Assembly (NCBI RefSeq): GCF_020162115.1 | Contig: NZ_CP083911.1 | Coordinates: 1,240,001-1,304,000, forward strand | Reading direction: 5' to 3' | DNA length: 64,000 nt | Source: Tepidimonas taiwanensis | GTDB taxonomy: Bacteria > Pseudomonadota > Gammaproteobacteria > Burkholderiales > Burkholderiaceae_C | Part shown: piece by piece, positions 33,913-44,923 of the stretch | Numbering within the stretch: position 1 is the stretch's first letter | Layout: every line of letters begins with the position of its first letter | Translations under genes and position numbers: made by a program | Notes under the pieces: generated by a model | Seen by the model: the letters and a program-made list of their open reading frames with translations, nothing else | What the model was told of the DNA's origin: nothing | Databases searched by the model: none

Positions 33913-34809
33913 TCAGGCCTTCTGGGCGGCGGCCACCTGCGCAGCCACTTCCGCGGCGAAATCGTCCTGCTTCTTCTCGATGCCTTCGCCGACGACGTAG
34001 AGCGTGAAGCCCTTGACCGTCGTGTTGGCGCCCTTGAGGTATTGCGCGACGGTTTGCTTGCCGTCGGCCGCCTTCACGAACACCTGGTCCAGCAGCGACA
34101 CTTCCTTCAGGTACTTCTGCACCGCGCCGTCAACCATCTTCGCGATGATCTCGGCCGGCTTGCCGGATTCGGCCGCCTTTTGCTCGGCAATCGAGCGCTC
34201 CTTCGCCACCAGCTCAGCGGGAACCTCGGCCGACGAGGTCGCCACCGGCTTCATCGCCGCGATGTGCATCGCCACGTCCTTCGCAGCGACGGCGTCACCG
34301 TCGTACTCGACCATCACGCCGATGCGCACGCCGTGCAGATACGTCGCGAGCTGGCCGCCGCCGGCGTAGCGCTTGAAGCGGCGGATCGTCATGTTCTCGC
34401 CGATCTTGCCGATCAGCCCCTTGCGCACGTCCTCGACGGTGGGGCCAAAGCCCTCCATCGACAGCGGCAGCGCCGCCAGCGCCGCCACGTCCGCCGGCGC
34501 GTGCTCGACGACCAGCTTGGCCAGCGCATTGCAGAAGTTGCCGAACAGCTCGTTCTTCGAGACGAAGTCGGTTTCGCAGTTGACCTCGATGAGGGCGCCG
34601 GTGTTGCCGTCGATGTGCGACGCGACGACACCTTCAGCGGTGATGCGGCTGGCGGCCTTGCCGGCCTTGTTGCCGAGCTTGACGCGCAGGATTTCCTCGG
34701 CCTTCTCCATGTTGCCGTCGGCCTCGGTCAGGGCCTTCTTGCACTCCATCATCGGGGCGTCGGTCTTGGCGCGGAGTTCCGCGACCATGCTAGCGGTAAT
34801 GGCTGCCAT
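33913..34809 (-). CDS. tsf: Elongation factor Ts
   Basis: Nucleotide exchange factor for EF-Tu. The 298 residues have the N-terminal domain with L-R-x-K-T-D-A-P-M-M-E-C-K-K-A-L, the conserved core loop C-E-T-D-F-V-S (T-D-F-V contacts EF-Tu), and two core subdomains. AGGAG lies seven bases before the ATG at 34809. It follows rpsB with a hairpin terminator in between. Confidence 0.97.
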   Translation of the reverse strand: MAAITASMVAELRAKTDAPMMECKKALTEADGNMEKAEEILRVKLGNKAGKAASRITAEGVVASHIDGNTGALIEVNCETDFVSKNELFGNFCNALAKLVVEHAPADVAALAALPLSMEGFGPTVEDVRKGLIGKIGENMTIRRFKRYAGGGQLATYLHGVRIGVMVEYDGDAVAAKDVAMHIAAMKPVATSSAEVPAELVAKERSIAEQKAAESGKPAEIIAKMVDGAVQKYLKEVSLLDQVFVKAADGKQTVAQYLKGANTTVKGFTLYVVGEGIEKKQDDFAAEVAAQVAAAQKA

Positions 34810-34876
34810 TGTCTTGCTCCTGTGGGCGGCAGGCGCCGCCCGGAAGTATCGGATAGAAGGGTGTCGGGACGGTGAC

Positions 34877-34897
34877 AAAAAAGGGGCGCGCAGCCCC
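34877..34897 (-). terminator. Intrinsic terminator/attenuator between rpsB and tsf
   Basis: On the minus strand GGGGC, loop TGCGC, GCCCC is followed by six T residues. It lies 25 bases after the rpsB stop codon, inside the rpsB-tsf unit. As tsf has no evident own promoter in the short remaining gap, partial read-through setting the S2 to EF-Ts ratio is the likely role. Confidence 0.75.
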
Positions 34898-34921
34898 TCG
34901 TGTCCCGACGCGGCGGGGGCC

Positions 34922-35662
34922 TCAGGCCTCCTCGACCTCGACGAATTCGTCGTCGCCGCGCGCGGCCTGCACGACGTTGGCCACCGCGGCGTTGCGGCCT
35001 TCGAGCACGGCGTCGGCAATACCGCGGGCGTAGATCGCCACCGCCTTGGCGGAGTCGTCGTTACCCGGGATCACGTAGTCGATGCCTTCGGGCGAGTGGT
35101 TGGTGTCGACCACGCCGATGACGGGGATGCCGAGCTTTTGCGCCTCGGCCACCGCGATCTTGTGGTAGCCCACGTCGATCACGAACACCGCATCGGGCAG
35201 CGCGGTCATGTCCTGGATGCCGCCGATGTTCTTCTCGAGCTTTTCCAGCTCGCGGTTGAAGAGCAGCTGCTCCTTCTTCGACATGCCTTCCAGCCCGGCT
35301 TCCTTTTGCGCCTGCATATCCTTGAGGCGCTTGATGGAGGACTTGACCGTCTTGAAGTTGGTCAGCATGCCGCCGAGCCAGCGCTGCTCGACGTAGGGCA
35401 CGCCGGCGCGGCGCGCCTCGGCCGCGACGATGTCACGCGACTGGCGCTTCGTGCCCACCATCAGCACCGTGCCGCCGTTGGCGGTGAGCTGGCGCACGAA
35501 CTTGCAGGCTTCCTCGAACAGCGGCAGCGTCTTTTCGAGGTTGATGATGTGGATCTTGTTGCGATGGCCGAAGATGTAGGGGGCCATCTTGGGGTTCCAG
35601 AAGCGCGTCTGGTGCCCGAAGTGGACACCGGCTTCCAGCATTTCGCGCATCGAAATGGGCAT
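34922..35662 (-). CDS. rpsB: 30S ribosomal protein S2
   Basis: Ribosomal small-subunit protein, 246 residues. The S2 signatures M-R-E-M-L-E-A-G-V-H-F-G-H-Q-T and W-N-P-K-M at the start, and P-D-A-V-F-V-I-D and I-P-V-I-G-V-V-D-T-N later, are all present. The C-terminus is acidic. The ATG at 35662 matches homologues; the ribosome binding site is weak. Transcription probably starts from the extended -10 at 35849-35841, giving a leader of about 170 bases. Confidence 0.97.
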   Translation of the reverse strand: MPISMREMLEAGVHFGHQTRFWNPKMAPYIFGHRNKIHIINLEKTLPLFEEACKFVRQLTANGGTVLMVGTKRQSRDIVAAEARRAGVPYVEQRWLGGMLTNFKTVKSSIKRLKDMQAQKEAGLEGMSKKEQLLFNRELEKLEKNIGGIQDMTALPDAVFVIDVGYHKIAVAEAQKLGIPVIGVVDTNHSPEGIDYVIPGNDDSAKAVAIYARGIADAVLEGRNAAVANVVQAARGDDEFVEVEEA

Positions 35663-35974
35663 GTCGAGACTTTCGTTTCCAACGGTTGGGTCTGAAGGCG
35701 GCCCGCACCGGTGGGACGCGCGGCACACTGTACCGCCACCCGCACCCGGCACCTGGAAGGGCCGACTCGCGTTTCGTTTTGCTTTCCCCGGCCAAGGCAC
35801 CGTACACGGCACCAGAGCCCAGCATCCGCAAAACTTTTGGATTGTAGCAAATCGCCGCATCGCGGACACTGGCGTCCCCGGAAAGACGCGTCCCCGGAGA
35901 AACCGCGGGGGCGGGGCGCGGCGCATCGCGCGCCCGTCGTCTCCCATCGCCCGTTGCACCCCTATACTGACCCC
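35663..35974. promoter_or_regulatory. Divergent intergenic region rpsB / nnr
   Basis: 312 bases without a gene. On the minus strand TGC-TACAAT (35849-35841) is an extended -10 for rpsB, with an unremarkable -35. On the plus strand TATACT (35963-35968) is a -10 six bases before the nnr start codon. The roughly 170-base rpsB leader could carry S2 autoregulation as known in gammaproteobacteria; I see no fold I can identify. Confidence 0.55.
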
Positions 35975-37549
35975 ATGCTGCAGATTCTGCCCTTGCCCGG
36001 CGACGGGCCGCCCCGCGAGGCGGCCCGGCCTGGGCGCCGGCCCCTGTACGGCGTGGCCGTGTCGCGCGCGATCGAGCAGCGCGCCGCCGCCACGCTGCCC
36101 CCACACACGCTGATGCAGCGTGCCGGCATGGCCGTTGCGCGGCTCGCACGCGCGTGGCAGCCGCACGCGCGGCGCGTCGGGGTCATCGCCGGCGCGGGCA
36201 ACAACGGGGGCGACGGCTGGTATGCGGCGGCGTTGCTGCACCGGCACCTGGCAGACGTCCCCGGTGCGGCGGTGTGCGTCTGGGCGCCGGGCGGTGTCCA
36301 GCGGTTGCCCGCCGATGCGCGGTGGGCGTACGAGGCCGCCGTCGCAGCCGGTGTGCGCACGGTCGACACCCCGCCGGACGACGCCGAGCTGCTCGTCGAC
36401 GCGGTGTTCGGGCTCGGTCTGGCGCGTCCGGTGGAAGGGGTGTGGCGCGACACCTTGCGCTGGCTGCACGCGCAGGCGACGCCGACGCTGTGCGTGGACC
36501 TGCCCAGCGGACTCGACGCCGACACCGGCCGCTGGTGGGTGGATGCCCCCGTCGCACCGCGCGGCGATCGGCTGACGCTCAGCTTGTTGACCCTCAAGCC
36601 GGGGCTCTTCACCGGGATGGGGCGCGCGGCCGCGGGGGAAGCGATCTGGTTCGACGACCTCGGCGTGCCAGCCGATGACGCCCCGACGGCGTGGCTGCAG
36701 ACCACCGCCGCGTGGCCAGACGGCGCCGCGCTGCGCCGCGCCCACGCGAGCCACAAGGGCAGCCGCGGCGACGTGCTGGTCATCGGCGGCCAGTCGCCCG
36801 GCGCGGGTGCCGGCGTCGGGATGGGCGGTGCCGCGCTGCTGGCGGGGCGCGCGGCGCTGCGCGCGGGCGCGGGCCGGGTCTACGTGGGGCTGCTGGCCGA
36901 GGCACGGGACCTGCCGCCTTGCGACCCCGTCCAGCCGGCGCTGATGCTGCGCACCGCGGCAGCGGCCCTGGGGTCGGAGCTGCCGCAGCGGGCGGTGGTG
37001 GTGGCCGGATGCGGCGGGGGCGATGCGATCCATGCCCACCTGACGGATCTCCTCGCCCGGTGTCCGCGGCTGGTGCTCGACGCGGATGCCCTCAACGCCC
37101 TCGGGCCGATCGCGGCGCCGTCCGCGTCGTGTCCGGACGTCTGGCGCGAACGCCACACGCGCGGGTGGTGGACCGTGCTCACCCCGCACCCGCTGGAGGC
37201 CGCGCGCCTGCTGGGCACGGACGTCGCCCAGGTACAGGCGGACCGCCCCGGTGCCGCGCGCACGCTCGCCAAACGACTGAACGCTACGGTGGTGCTCAAA
37301 GGCAGCGGCTCGGTGACCGCGGCGCCCGGCGTGACCCCGATCATCAACGGAGGCGGCGACGGCGCGCTGGCGACCGCCGGCACCGGTGACGTGCTCGCCG
37401 GGCTGATCGGCGCGCGGCTCGCGGCGCTGGACGCGACGAGCCCCGCCGACACCGCCGCGGCGGTGGCCGACGCGGTTGCCGCCCACGGCGATCTCGTGCG
37501 ACACTGGACGTCGCCCTGGCCGCCGACGGCCACCGACCTCATCGCCTGA
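35975..37549 (+). CDS. nnr: Bifunctional NAD(P)HX epimerase / ADP-dependent NAD(P)HX dehydratase
   Basis: Metabolite repair enzyme that restores hydrated NADH and NADPH. The 524 residues fuse an N-terminal YjeF epimerase domain (about 25-220: A-G-A-G-N-N-G-G-D-G-W-Y-A-A, L-L-V-D-A-V-F-G-L-G, D-L-P-S-G-L-D-A-D) with a C-terminal dehydratase of the ribokinase-like fold (about 255-510: H-K-G-S-R-G-D-V-L-V-I-G-G, D-A-D-A-L-N, L-T-P-H-P-L-E-A-A-R-L, A-T-A-G-T-G-D-V-L-A-G). E. coli Nnr has the same layout. There is no ribosome binding site, and the -10 is so close that the mRNA may be leaderless. Confidence 0.93.
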   Translation: MLQILPLPGDGPPREAARPGRRPLYGVAVSRAIEQRAAATLPPHTLMQRAGMAVARLARAWQPHARRVGVIAGAGNNGGDGWYAAALLHRHLADVPGAAVCVWAPGGVQRLPADARWAYEAAVAAGVRTVDTPPDDAELLVDAVFGLGLARPVEGVWRDTLRWLHAQATPTLCVDLPSGLDADTGRWWVDAPVAPRGDRLTLSLLTLKPGLFTGMGRAAAGEAIWFDDLGVPADDAPTAWLQTTAAWPDGAALRRAHASHKGSRGDVLVIGGQSPGAGAGVGMGGAALLAGRAALRAGAGRVYVGLLAEARDLPPCDPVQPALMLRTAAAALGSELPQRAVVVAGCGGGDAIHAHLTDLLARCPRLVLDADALNALGPIAAPSASCPDVWRERHTRGWWTVLTPHPLEAARLLGTDVAQVQADRPGAARTLAKRLNATVVLKGSGSVTAAPGVTPIINGGGDGALATAGTGDVLAGLIGARLAALDATSPADTAAAVADAVAAHGDLVRHWTSPWPPTATDLIA

Positions 37550-37721
37550 ACCGCATCGCGCCCCCGCCGAACGCTCGAAGGGGCCGTCCAGATATCGCTC
37601 GATCGCCGCGACAGGCCCCACCGCGCCACGAACCACGCGCCGCTGACGCCACGGTCGTTTCCGGCGCACGCGGCGGAGGCCCTCCCGCCGCCCACGGCCA
37701 CGGCGCGACACACCGAGGCGT

Positions 37722-37895
37722 TTGTCGGCCGATGGCAACACAAGGTTGGATCTGGCCGTGCGATACCCGGACGGCTACGTCAAGATCACGAGCCGCAGCA
37801 AGGACATCATCATCCCCGTCGGCGAAAACATCTCGTCGATCGAGATCGCGGATGTGCGCAACCATCACCGGGCCGCGCAGGCCGCCGCCTTCGCT
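37722..37895 (+). pseudogene. Relic of an AMP-forming acyl-CoA synthetase
   Basis: A short stretch translates to D-L-A-V-R-Y-P-D-G-Y-V-K-I, then S-R-S-K-D-I-I-I and G-E-N-I-S-S-I-E-I, which is the A8 hinge region of acyl-CoA synthetases (usual form D-L-A-V-x-x-P-D-G-Y, D-R-S-K-D-I-I-I-S-G-G-E-N-I-S-S-x-E). The preceding T-G-D turn is damaged (L-D instead of T-G-D) and the G-G of S-G-G-E-N is changed to V-G. No other part of the roughly 550-residue enzyme remains: the 170 bases upstream after nnr show nothing, and downstream the frame runs antisense into the nuclease gene. Remnant of a deleted gene. Confidence 0.7.
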
Positions 37896-38524
37896 CAGTC
37901 AAGGGCCGATGCACCGAGCGGCACCGGCGCCGTCCCTGCGGGGACCGGCAGTTCGGTGAACGACACCCCCGCGGGTGAGCGACGGTGGCGCCGCCATTCC
38001 CACGGCGGCACCGCGTCGGCCCGCTGCCACAGCCCCCGCCCCTGCTGCCGCGCGATCGTCTCGGCCAGCGCGTAGCGCCAGCGCTCCGGCACCGGCTGCT
38101 CGTGGGCGTGCGCGCGGTAGTGCCAGGCCCAGCCGGCCTCCACCGCCTCCAGCGCGACGTCCGTCGCGCCCCCGTCCTGCGGCAGCCACAACACCGCGAG
38201 CGTGCGGCCGTAGCGGTCCCGCCCCCGGGGCTCCAGCCACACGGTTTGGCCAAGGACGCGCTCGCGCAGCGCGTCGCGCGCCGCGACGCCGTCGGGCTGA
38301 TCGAGCTCCGGCGCGTCGATGGTGGCCAGCCGCACGACCTGGACCCGCGCGTCGGCGCCGCGCACGCGCACCGTGTCCCCATCGTGGACAGCGACCACCG
38401 TCACGGTCGGCACAGCGCCCTCGCCCCCTGCCGGTACGGGGCCGCGGCACGCGGCCAGCACCGCCGCCCACAGCGCCGCGCCGATCAAAATGACCCCACG
38501 CCAGCGTCCCAATCCCTGCCTCAT
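37895..38524 (-). CDS. Thermonuclease-family (SNase-like) lipoprotein
   Basis: Probable exported nuclease, 209 residues. A lipoprotein signal ends at L-A-A-C with Cys26, so the protein is likely membrane anchored. The SNase fold follows (about 40-165): metal ligand Asp48 in H-D-G-D-T, Arg65, Asp70 and Glu73 in R-L-A-T-I-D-A-P-E, and Arg107 in R-Y-G-R, so the catalytic set looks complete. I preferred ATG 38524, preceded by GGAGG, over the GTG at 38542. It lies 18 bases after the IclR regulator gene on the same strand; no functional link is evident. The C-terminal 35 residues are low complexity. Confidence 0.8.
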   Translation of the reverse strand: MRQGLGRWRGVILIGAALWAAVLAACRGPVPAGGEGAVPTVTVVAVHDGDTVRVRGADARVQVVRLATIDAPELDQPDGVAARDALRERVLGQTVWLEPRGRDRYGRTLAVLWLPQDGGATDVALEAVEAGWAWHYRAHAHEQPVPERWRYALAETIARQQGRGLWQRADAVPPWEWRRHRRSPAGVSFTELPVPAGTAPVPLGASALD

Positions 38525-38542
38525 CGCCCTCCCCCGCGACAC

Positions 38543-39391
38543 TCACAGCAGCGGCCGCAGCTCGCGCGCCGCCTCCTGCAGCAGCGGCAACAGCTCGCGC
38601 GCCACCGCGCCCTCGTGCAGGCGGCGCTGCGACAGCACCGCGTTCAGCGCGGCCACGGTGCGTCCCCCCATGTCCCGTAACGGAACCGCGACGGCGTGCA
38701 CGCCGAGCTCGTGCTCCTCGCTGCAGATGCAGTGGTCGTCACGCCGCACCTGCTGAAGGATGCGCCGCAGCGCGGCGGGCTCGGTCACGGTGTAGGGCGT
38801 CAGCCGCGGCAAATGGCCGGTGCCCGCCGTGCGCCGCGCCAGCCATTCGGTCAGCGCCGCCCGCGGCAGCGCCGCCAGCAGCACCCGCCCGGTCGATGTG
38901 GCGTGGGCGGGCAGCCGCGCGCCCAGGTGCAGGCCGTGCGCCATCCAGCGTGACAACGCCCGGGGCACTGCCCGTGGGCCCGGCTGGCCCAGCGACGCCC
39001 CGTCGCCGTCCCCGGGGTCTGCCGACGGTGCGACGCTGCGCGCGACCACGACGACCGCGTCGTCGTCCAGCACGGTCACGGAAAACGACTCGCGCGCCTG
39101 GGCCGCGAGCCGGTTGAGCACCGGTTGCACCAGCCGCGGCAGGCGCGCCGACGCGAGGTAGCAGCCCGACAGCCGCAACACCTTGGGGGCCAGCCAAAAA
39201 TAGTGTCCGTCCGTTTCCAGATACCCGAGGTGGGCCAGCGTCAGCAGGTGCCGCCGCGCCGCCGCCCGCGTCAGGCCCGCGCGCTGCGCCGCCAGCGTTG
39301 CGTTGAGTCGCTGGCGCTCGGTGTCGAAGCTCTCCAGCACCGCGAGGCCCTTGGCCAGGCCGGCGATGAAATCCGCAGGGGCGATGGACAT
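38543..39391 (-). CDS. IclR-family regulator, PobR/PcaR-like
   Basis: Probable transcription regulator of the divergent pobA. The 282 residues comprise an N-terminal winged helix (about 1-70; G-L-A-K-G-L-A-V-L-E-S-F is the typical PcaR/PobR entry) and a C-terminal effector domain with D-D-D-A-V-V-V-V-A-R-S, L-P-A-H-A-T-S-T-G-R-V-L-L-A-A and C-S-E-E-H-E-L-G-V-H-A-V-A-V-P-L. In relatives the effector is 4-hydroxybenzoate, protocatechuate or beta-ketoadipate. An in-frame ATG at 39421 is also possible; neither start has a good ribosome binding site. A palindrome at 39433-39447 may be its operator. Confidence 0.85.
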   Translation of the reverse strand: MSIAPADFIAGLAKGLAVLESFDTERQRLNATLAAQRAGLTRAAARRHLLTLAHLGYLETDGHYFWLAPKVLRLSGCYLASARLPRLVQPVLNRLAAQARESFSVTVLDDDAVVVVARSVAPSADPGDGDGASLGQPGPRAVPRALSRWMAHGLHLGARLPAHATSTGRVLLAALPRAALTEWLARRTAGTGHLPRLTPYTVTEPAALRRILQQVRRDDHCICSEEHELGVHAVAVPLRDMGGRTVAALNAVLSQRRLHEGAVARELLPLLQEAARELRPLL

Positions 39392-39432
39392 ATCGCAACG
39401 ATACCCGATCGTCAGCGCCATCGTCGTCTTTT

Positions 39433-39447
39433 GCGCGATATTCGCAC
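39433..39447. promoter_or_regulatory. Putative IclR-type operator between regulator and pobA
   Basis: GCGCGATATTCGCAC is an imperfect inverted repeat in the divergent gap. From memory, the PcaR site of Pseudomonas is GTTCGATAATCGCAC, which would agree at 12 of 15 positions. It lies about 100 bases upstream of pobA and 11 or 41 bases from the two candidate regulator starts, so it could serve autoregulation and pobA control. Confidence 0.5.
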
Positions 39448-40697
39448 AAAACGCACGATCACCGCGCAATCGGGCACGCCGCAGCCTGGGCACCGTCAGG
39501 GCGACTCCCTAGCATCGCGGCATCCCCTTCACACAGGAGACTCCCCATGCGTACCCAGGTCGTGATCGTCGGCGCAGGCCCTTCGGGCCTGCTGCTCGGG
39601 CAACTGCTGCACCAAGCCGGCATCGACAACGTCATCCTCGAAAGGCAGAGCGCCGAATACGTGCTCGGCCGCATCCGCGCCGGCGTGCTGGAACAGGTGG
39701 CGGTGGACATTCTGGACGAAGCCGGGGTGGGTCAGCGCATGCACGCCGAGGGGCTCCCGCACGAGGGATTCGACCTGCTGGTCGACGGGCAGCGCCACCG
39801 CATCGATCTGGCGCGGCTGACCGGTGGCAGGCGGGTGCTGGTGTACGGCCAGACCGAGGTCACGCGCGACCTGATGGCAGCCCGCGCCGCCAGCGGCCAG
39901 ACCACGGTGTACGAGGCGGCCAATGTCACGCTGCACGATTTCGACGGCGAGCGCCCCTGGGTGACCTACGCGCACGGCGGGCAGACCCACCGGATCGATA
40001 CCGACTTCATCGCCGGCTGCGACGGGTTTCACGGCGTCTGCCGAGCGTCCGTGCCGCGCAGCGCCATCACCGAGTACGAGAAGGTGTATCCGTTCGGCTG
40101 GCTGGGGCTGCTGTCGGATACGCCGCCGGTGCACCACGAGCTGATCTACGTCAACAGCCCGCGCGGGTTCGCGCTGTGCTCGATGCGCAGCCGCACGCGC
40201 AGCCGCTACTACCTGCAGGTGCCGCTCACGGACAAGGTGGAGGACTGGTCCGACGCGGCGTTCTGGGACGAGCTGCGCCGCCGGCTCGACCCGGCGGCGG
40301 CCGAGGCGCTGGTCACGGGCCCCGCGCTCGAAAAGAGCATCGCGCCGCTGCGCAGCTTCGTCAGCGAGCCGATGCGCTTCGGGCGCCTGCTGCTGGCCGG
40401 CGACGCGGCACACATCGTGCCGCCCACCGGGGCCAAGGGGCTCAACCTCGCCGCGACGGACGTGAAATACCTTGCGGACGCGCTGATCGAACACTACCGC
40501 GAGCGCTCGGACGCGGGGCTGAACACCTACTCCGAGCGCTGCCTGCGCCGCATCTGGCGCGCCGAGCGGTTCTCGTGGTGGTTCACCCGGCTGATGCACC
40601 GCTTCCCCAACGAGGGGGAAATCGAGCACAAGTTCCAGCAGGCCGAGCTCGACTACCTTCTGCACAGCGAGGCGGGTGCGCGCACGATCGCGGAAAA

Positions 40698-43067
<2,370 letters not shown>

Positions 43068-43211
43068 GGACTCGGGCATCCGCAAAGGAAAACCCAGCAG
43101 TGTATGGCGAAAGTGGTCGCCGCGCCAGTCAAACCCGCGCTCCCCGGCAGGTGCGTGGCCCGCTGCACTTGGGCCGCCCGGCACCGCCGCTCCCCCGAAG
43201 CGCTAGCCCCT

Positions 43212-43724
43212 TCAGGCCGCCCCCTGCGCCCGATCCGGCGCTGTGTCCGGCGTGCGCCGCCGGAACATCCCCCACCCCTCCATGTGCAATACCTTGTCCC
43301 CGTGCTGGTTGAACATCTCCCACACGGTGCGCACCAGCCCTACGTCGGGCCGCTTGCCCATCGGGCGCTTGTCCACGATGGTGTGGCGCAGCCGCAGCTC
43401 GTCCCCGGGAAAGACCGGCTTGAGCCACTTGAGGCTTTCCAGCCCCGGGGAACCGAGGCTCGACGTCTCGTGCAGGAAGTTCGTCACCATCAGCCGCATC
43501 GCCAGCGCACAGGTGTGCCAGCCGCTGGCACACAGGCCGCCGAACACCGAATGACGCGCCGCCTCGGGGTCCAGATGGAAGGGCTGGGGATCGAACTGGC
43601 GCGCAAATGCAAGGATTTCTGCTTCGGTCACGCGCAGACTGCCGAGGTCGCGCGTCTCACCGACGGCAAGGTCCTCCCACCAGTAGCGGATGTGCGGGCT
43701 GGAAACGGGGTCGATGGCGGTCAT
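43212..43724 (-). CDS. MaoC-like hot-dog dehydratase
   Basis: Probable (R)-specific enoyl-CoA hydratase-like enzyme, 170 residues, single hot-dog domain. The hydratase-2 type motif is seen as F-D-P-Q-P-F-H-L-D around residues 44-52 (catalytic Asp and His) followed by G-G-L-C-A-S-G-W-H. L-K-P-V-F-P-G-D at about 105 is the usual central strand. The substrate is unknown; the downstream neighbour on this strand is ygiQ and the upstream one an esterase, so acyl-CoA metabolism is only a family inference. Confidence 0.8.
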   Translation of the reverse strand: MTAIDPVSSPHIRYWWEDLAVGETRDLGSLRVTEAEILAFARQFDPQPFHLDPEAARHSVFGGLCASGWHTCALAMRLMVTNFLHETSSLGSPGLESLKWLKPVFPGDELRLRHTIVDKRPMGKRPDVGLVRTVWEMFNQHGDKVLHMEGWGMFRRRTPDTAPDRAQGAA

Positions 43725-43774
43725 GGGATAGTCTCCGGGAGTAAGAGCCTAACAGCGCGCAGGGCTGACCCGCG

Positions 43775-44758
43775 TCACGCGCCGGACACCGTTGACCCGG
43801 TGCCCAACGCGGCGCGCAGCGCCCGCGCGGCGTCCTCGTGGGCGCGCAGTGCCTCGGGGATGACACGCCCCATCTTGATGAACTCGTGCGTGACCCCGTG
43901 GTAGATCTCCAGGTCGACCGGCACACGCGCCAGCCGCAGCGCGTCGGCGAGCATCACCCCCTCGTCGACGAGCGGGTCGCACTCCGCCAACCCGATCCAC
44001 GCCGGCGCCACCCCCTCGAAATCCGGTGCCAGGAGCGGGGCGAAGCGCCAGTCCTCGCGCTGCGCGTCGTCGATGTACTGGCGGAAGAACCACTGGATGG
44101 TCTCGGCCTCGAGCACGAAGCCGTGCGCGTAGTGGCGATGCGACGGCGTGTCCTGCCACGTGCTGCAGCCGGGGTAGAACAGCACCTGCAGCGCCAGCGG
44201 CCAGCCCGCATCGCGCGCCTGCAACGCGGTGACGACGGCGAGCGTGCCGCCGGCGCTGTCGCCGCCCACCGCGATGCGGTGGGGATCGAGCCCCAGCCGC
44301 GCCGCGTGGTCCCGCAGCCACGCCAGCGCGTCGAACGCGTCGTGCACCGACGTCGGGAACCGATGCTCCGGCGCCAGCCGGTAGTCGACCGACAGCACCG
44401 CGCAGCCTGCGAGGTGCGCCAAGCGCCGGCACAGCGCGGCGTGGGTGCGAATGCTGCCGACGACGAAACCGCCGCCGTGGTAGTACAGCAAGACCGGCGC
44501 CGGTGCCGCATCGGCAGGCCGGTGCGGCACGACCAGCTCCGCCACCAGCGCCGCGCCGTCGCGCGCGGTGATGGTCACCGCCTCCTCGCGCGCCATGCGG
44601 TGCGGCGGCACATCCAGCACGCCGGCACCGGCCTCGTAAAACGCCCTCGCCTGCTGCGGCGTCAGGGCGTGCAGCGGGGGGCGCCCCGCGCGCGCCATGC
44701 GATCGAGCACCCCGCGCATCGCGGGCGTCAGGCGTCGCCGTGGATGATCGTGTGTCAT
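43775..44758 (-). CDS. Alpha/beta hydrolase, hormone-sensitive lipase (HSL) family
   Basis: Probable carboxylesterase, 327 residues, cytoplasmic (no signal peptide). The oxyanion-hole motif Y-Y-H-G-G-G-F-V-V-G, nucleophile motif G-D-S-A-G-G, the acid in E-C-D-P-L-V-D-E-G and the histidine in H-G-V-T-H-E-F complete the HSL catalytic set. An in-frame ATG at 44785 is possible; 44758 gives the more usual length. It is divergent from the alcohol dehydrogenase gene. Substrate unknown. Confidence 0.85.
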   Translation of the reverse strand: MTHDHPRRRLTPAMRGVLDRMARAGRPPLHALTPQQARAFYEAGAGVLDVPPHRMAREEAVTITARDGAALVAELVVPHRPADAAPAPVLLYYHGGGFVVGSIRTHAALCRRLAHLAGCAVLSVDYRLAPEHRFPTSVHDAFDALAWLRDHAARLGLDPHRIAVGGDSAGGTLAVVTALQARDAGWPLALQVLFYPGCSTWQDTPSHRHYAHGFVLEAETIQWFFRQYIDDAQREDWRFAPLLAPDFEGVAPAWIGLAECDPLVDEGVMLADALRLARVPVDLEIYHGVTHEFIKMGRVIPEALRAHEDAARALRAALGTGSTVSGA

Positions 44759-44849
44759 GGGGCGCGATTGTCGCGCGGCTGGCACTGCCGAGGTCGGAGC
44801 CCGAGGCGTACGGGTACCACCGCAGAGGCCACGACTGTCGCCTGCGTGT

Positions 44850-44879
44850 TTGGCTCCCTCATCACCCGCACGCTACAGT
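44850..44879 (+). promoter_or_regulatory. Putative promoter of the iron alcohol dehydrogenase gene
   Basis: TTGGCT (44850-44855), an 18-base spacer and TACAGT (44874-44879) form a plausible sigma-70 promoter in the 165-base divergent gap, about 38 bases upstream of the start codon. Confidence 0.4.
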
Positions 44880-44923
44880 GATCGCACTCCCCAACCTACG
44901 AGAACGACGAGGAGACCTTGCCG

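Noticed and set aside
35663..37741. Upstream extension of the rpsB frame across nnr
   Set aside because: S2 homology starts at 35662 and the extension is antisense to the well supported nnr gene.
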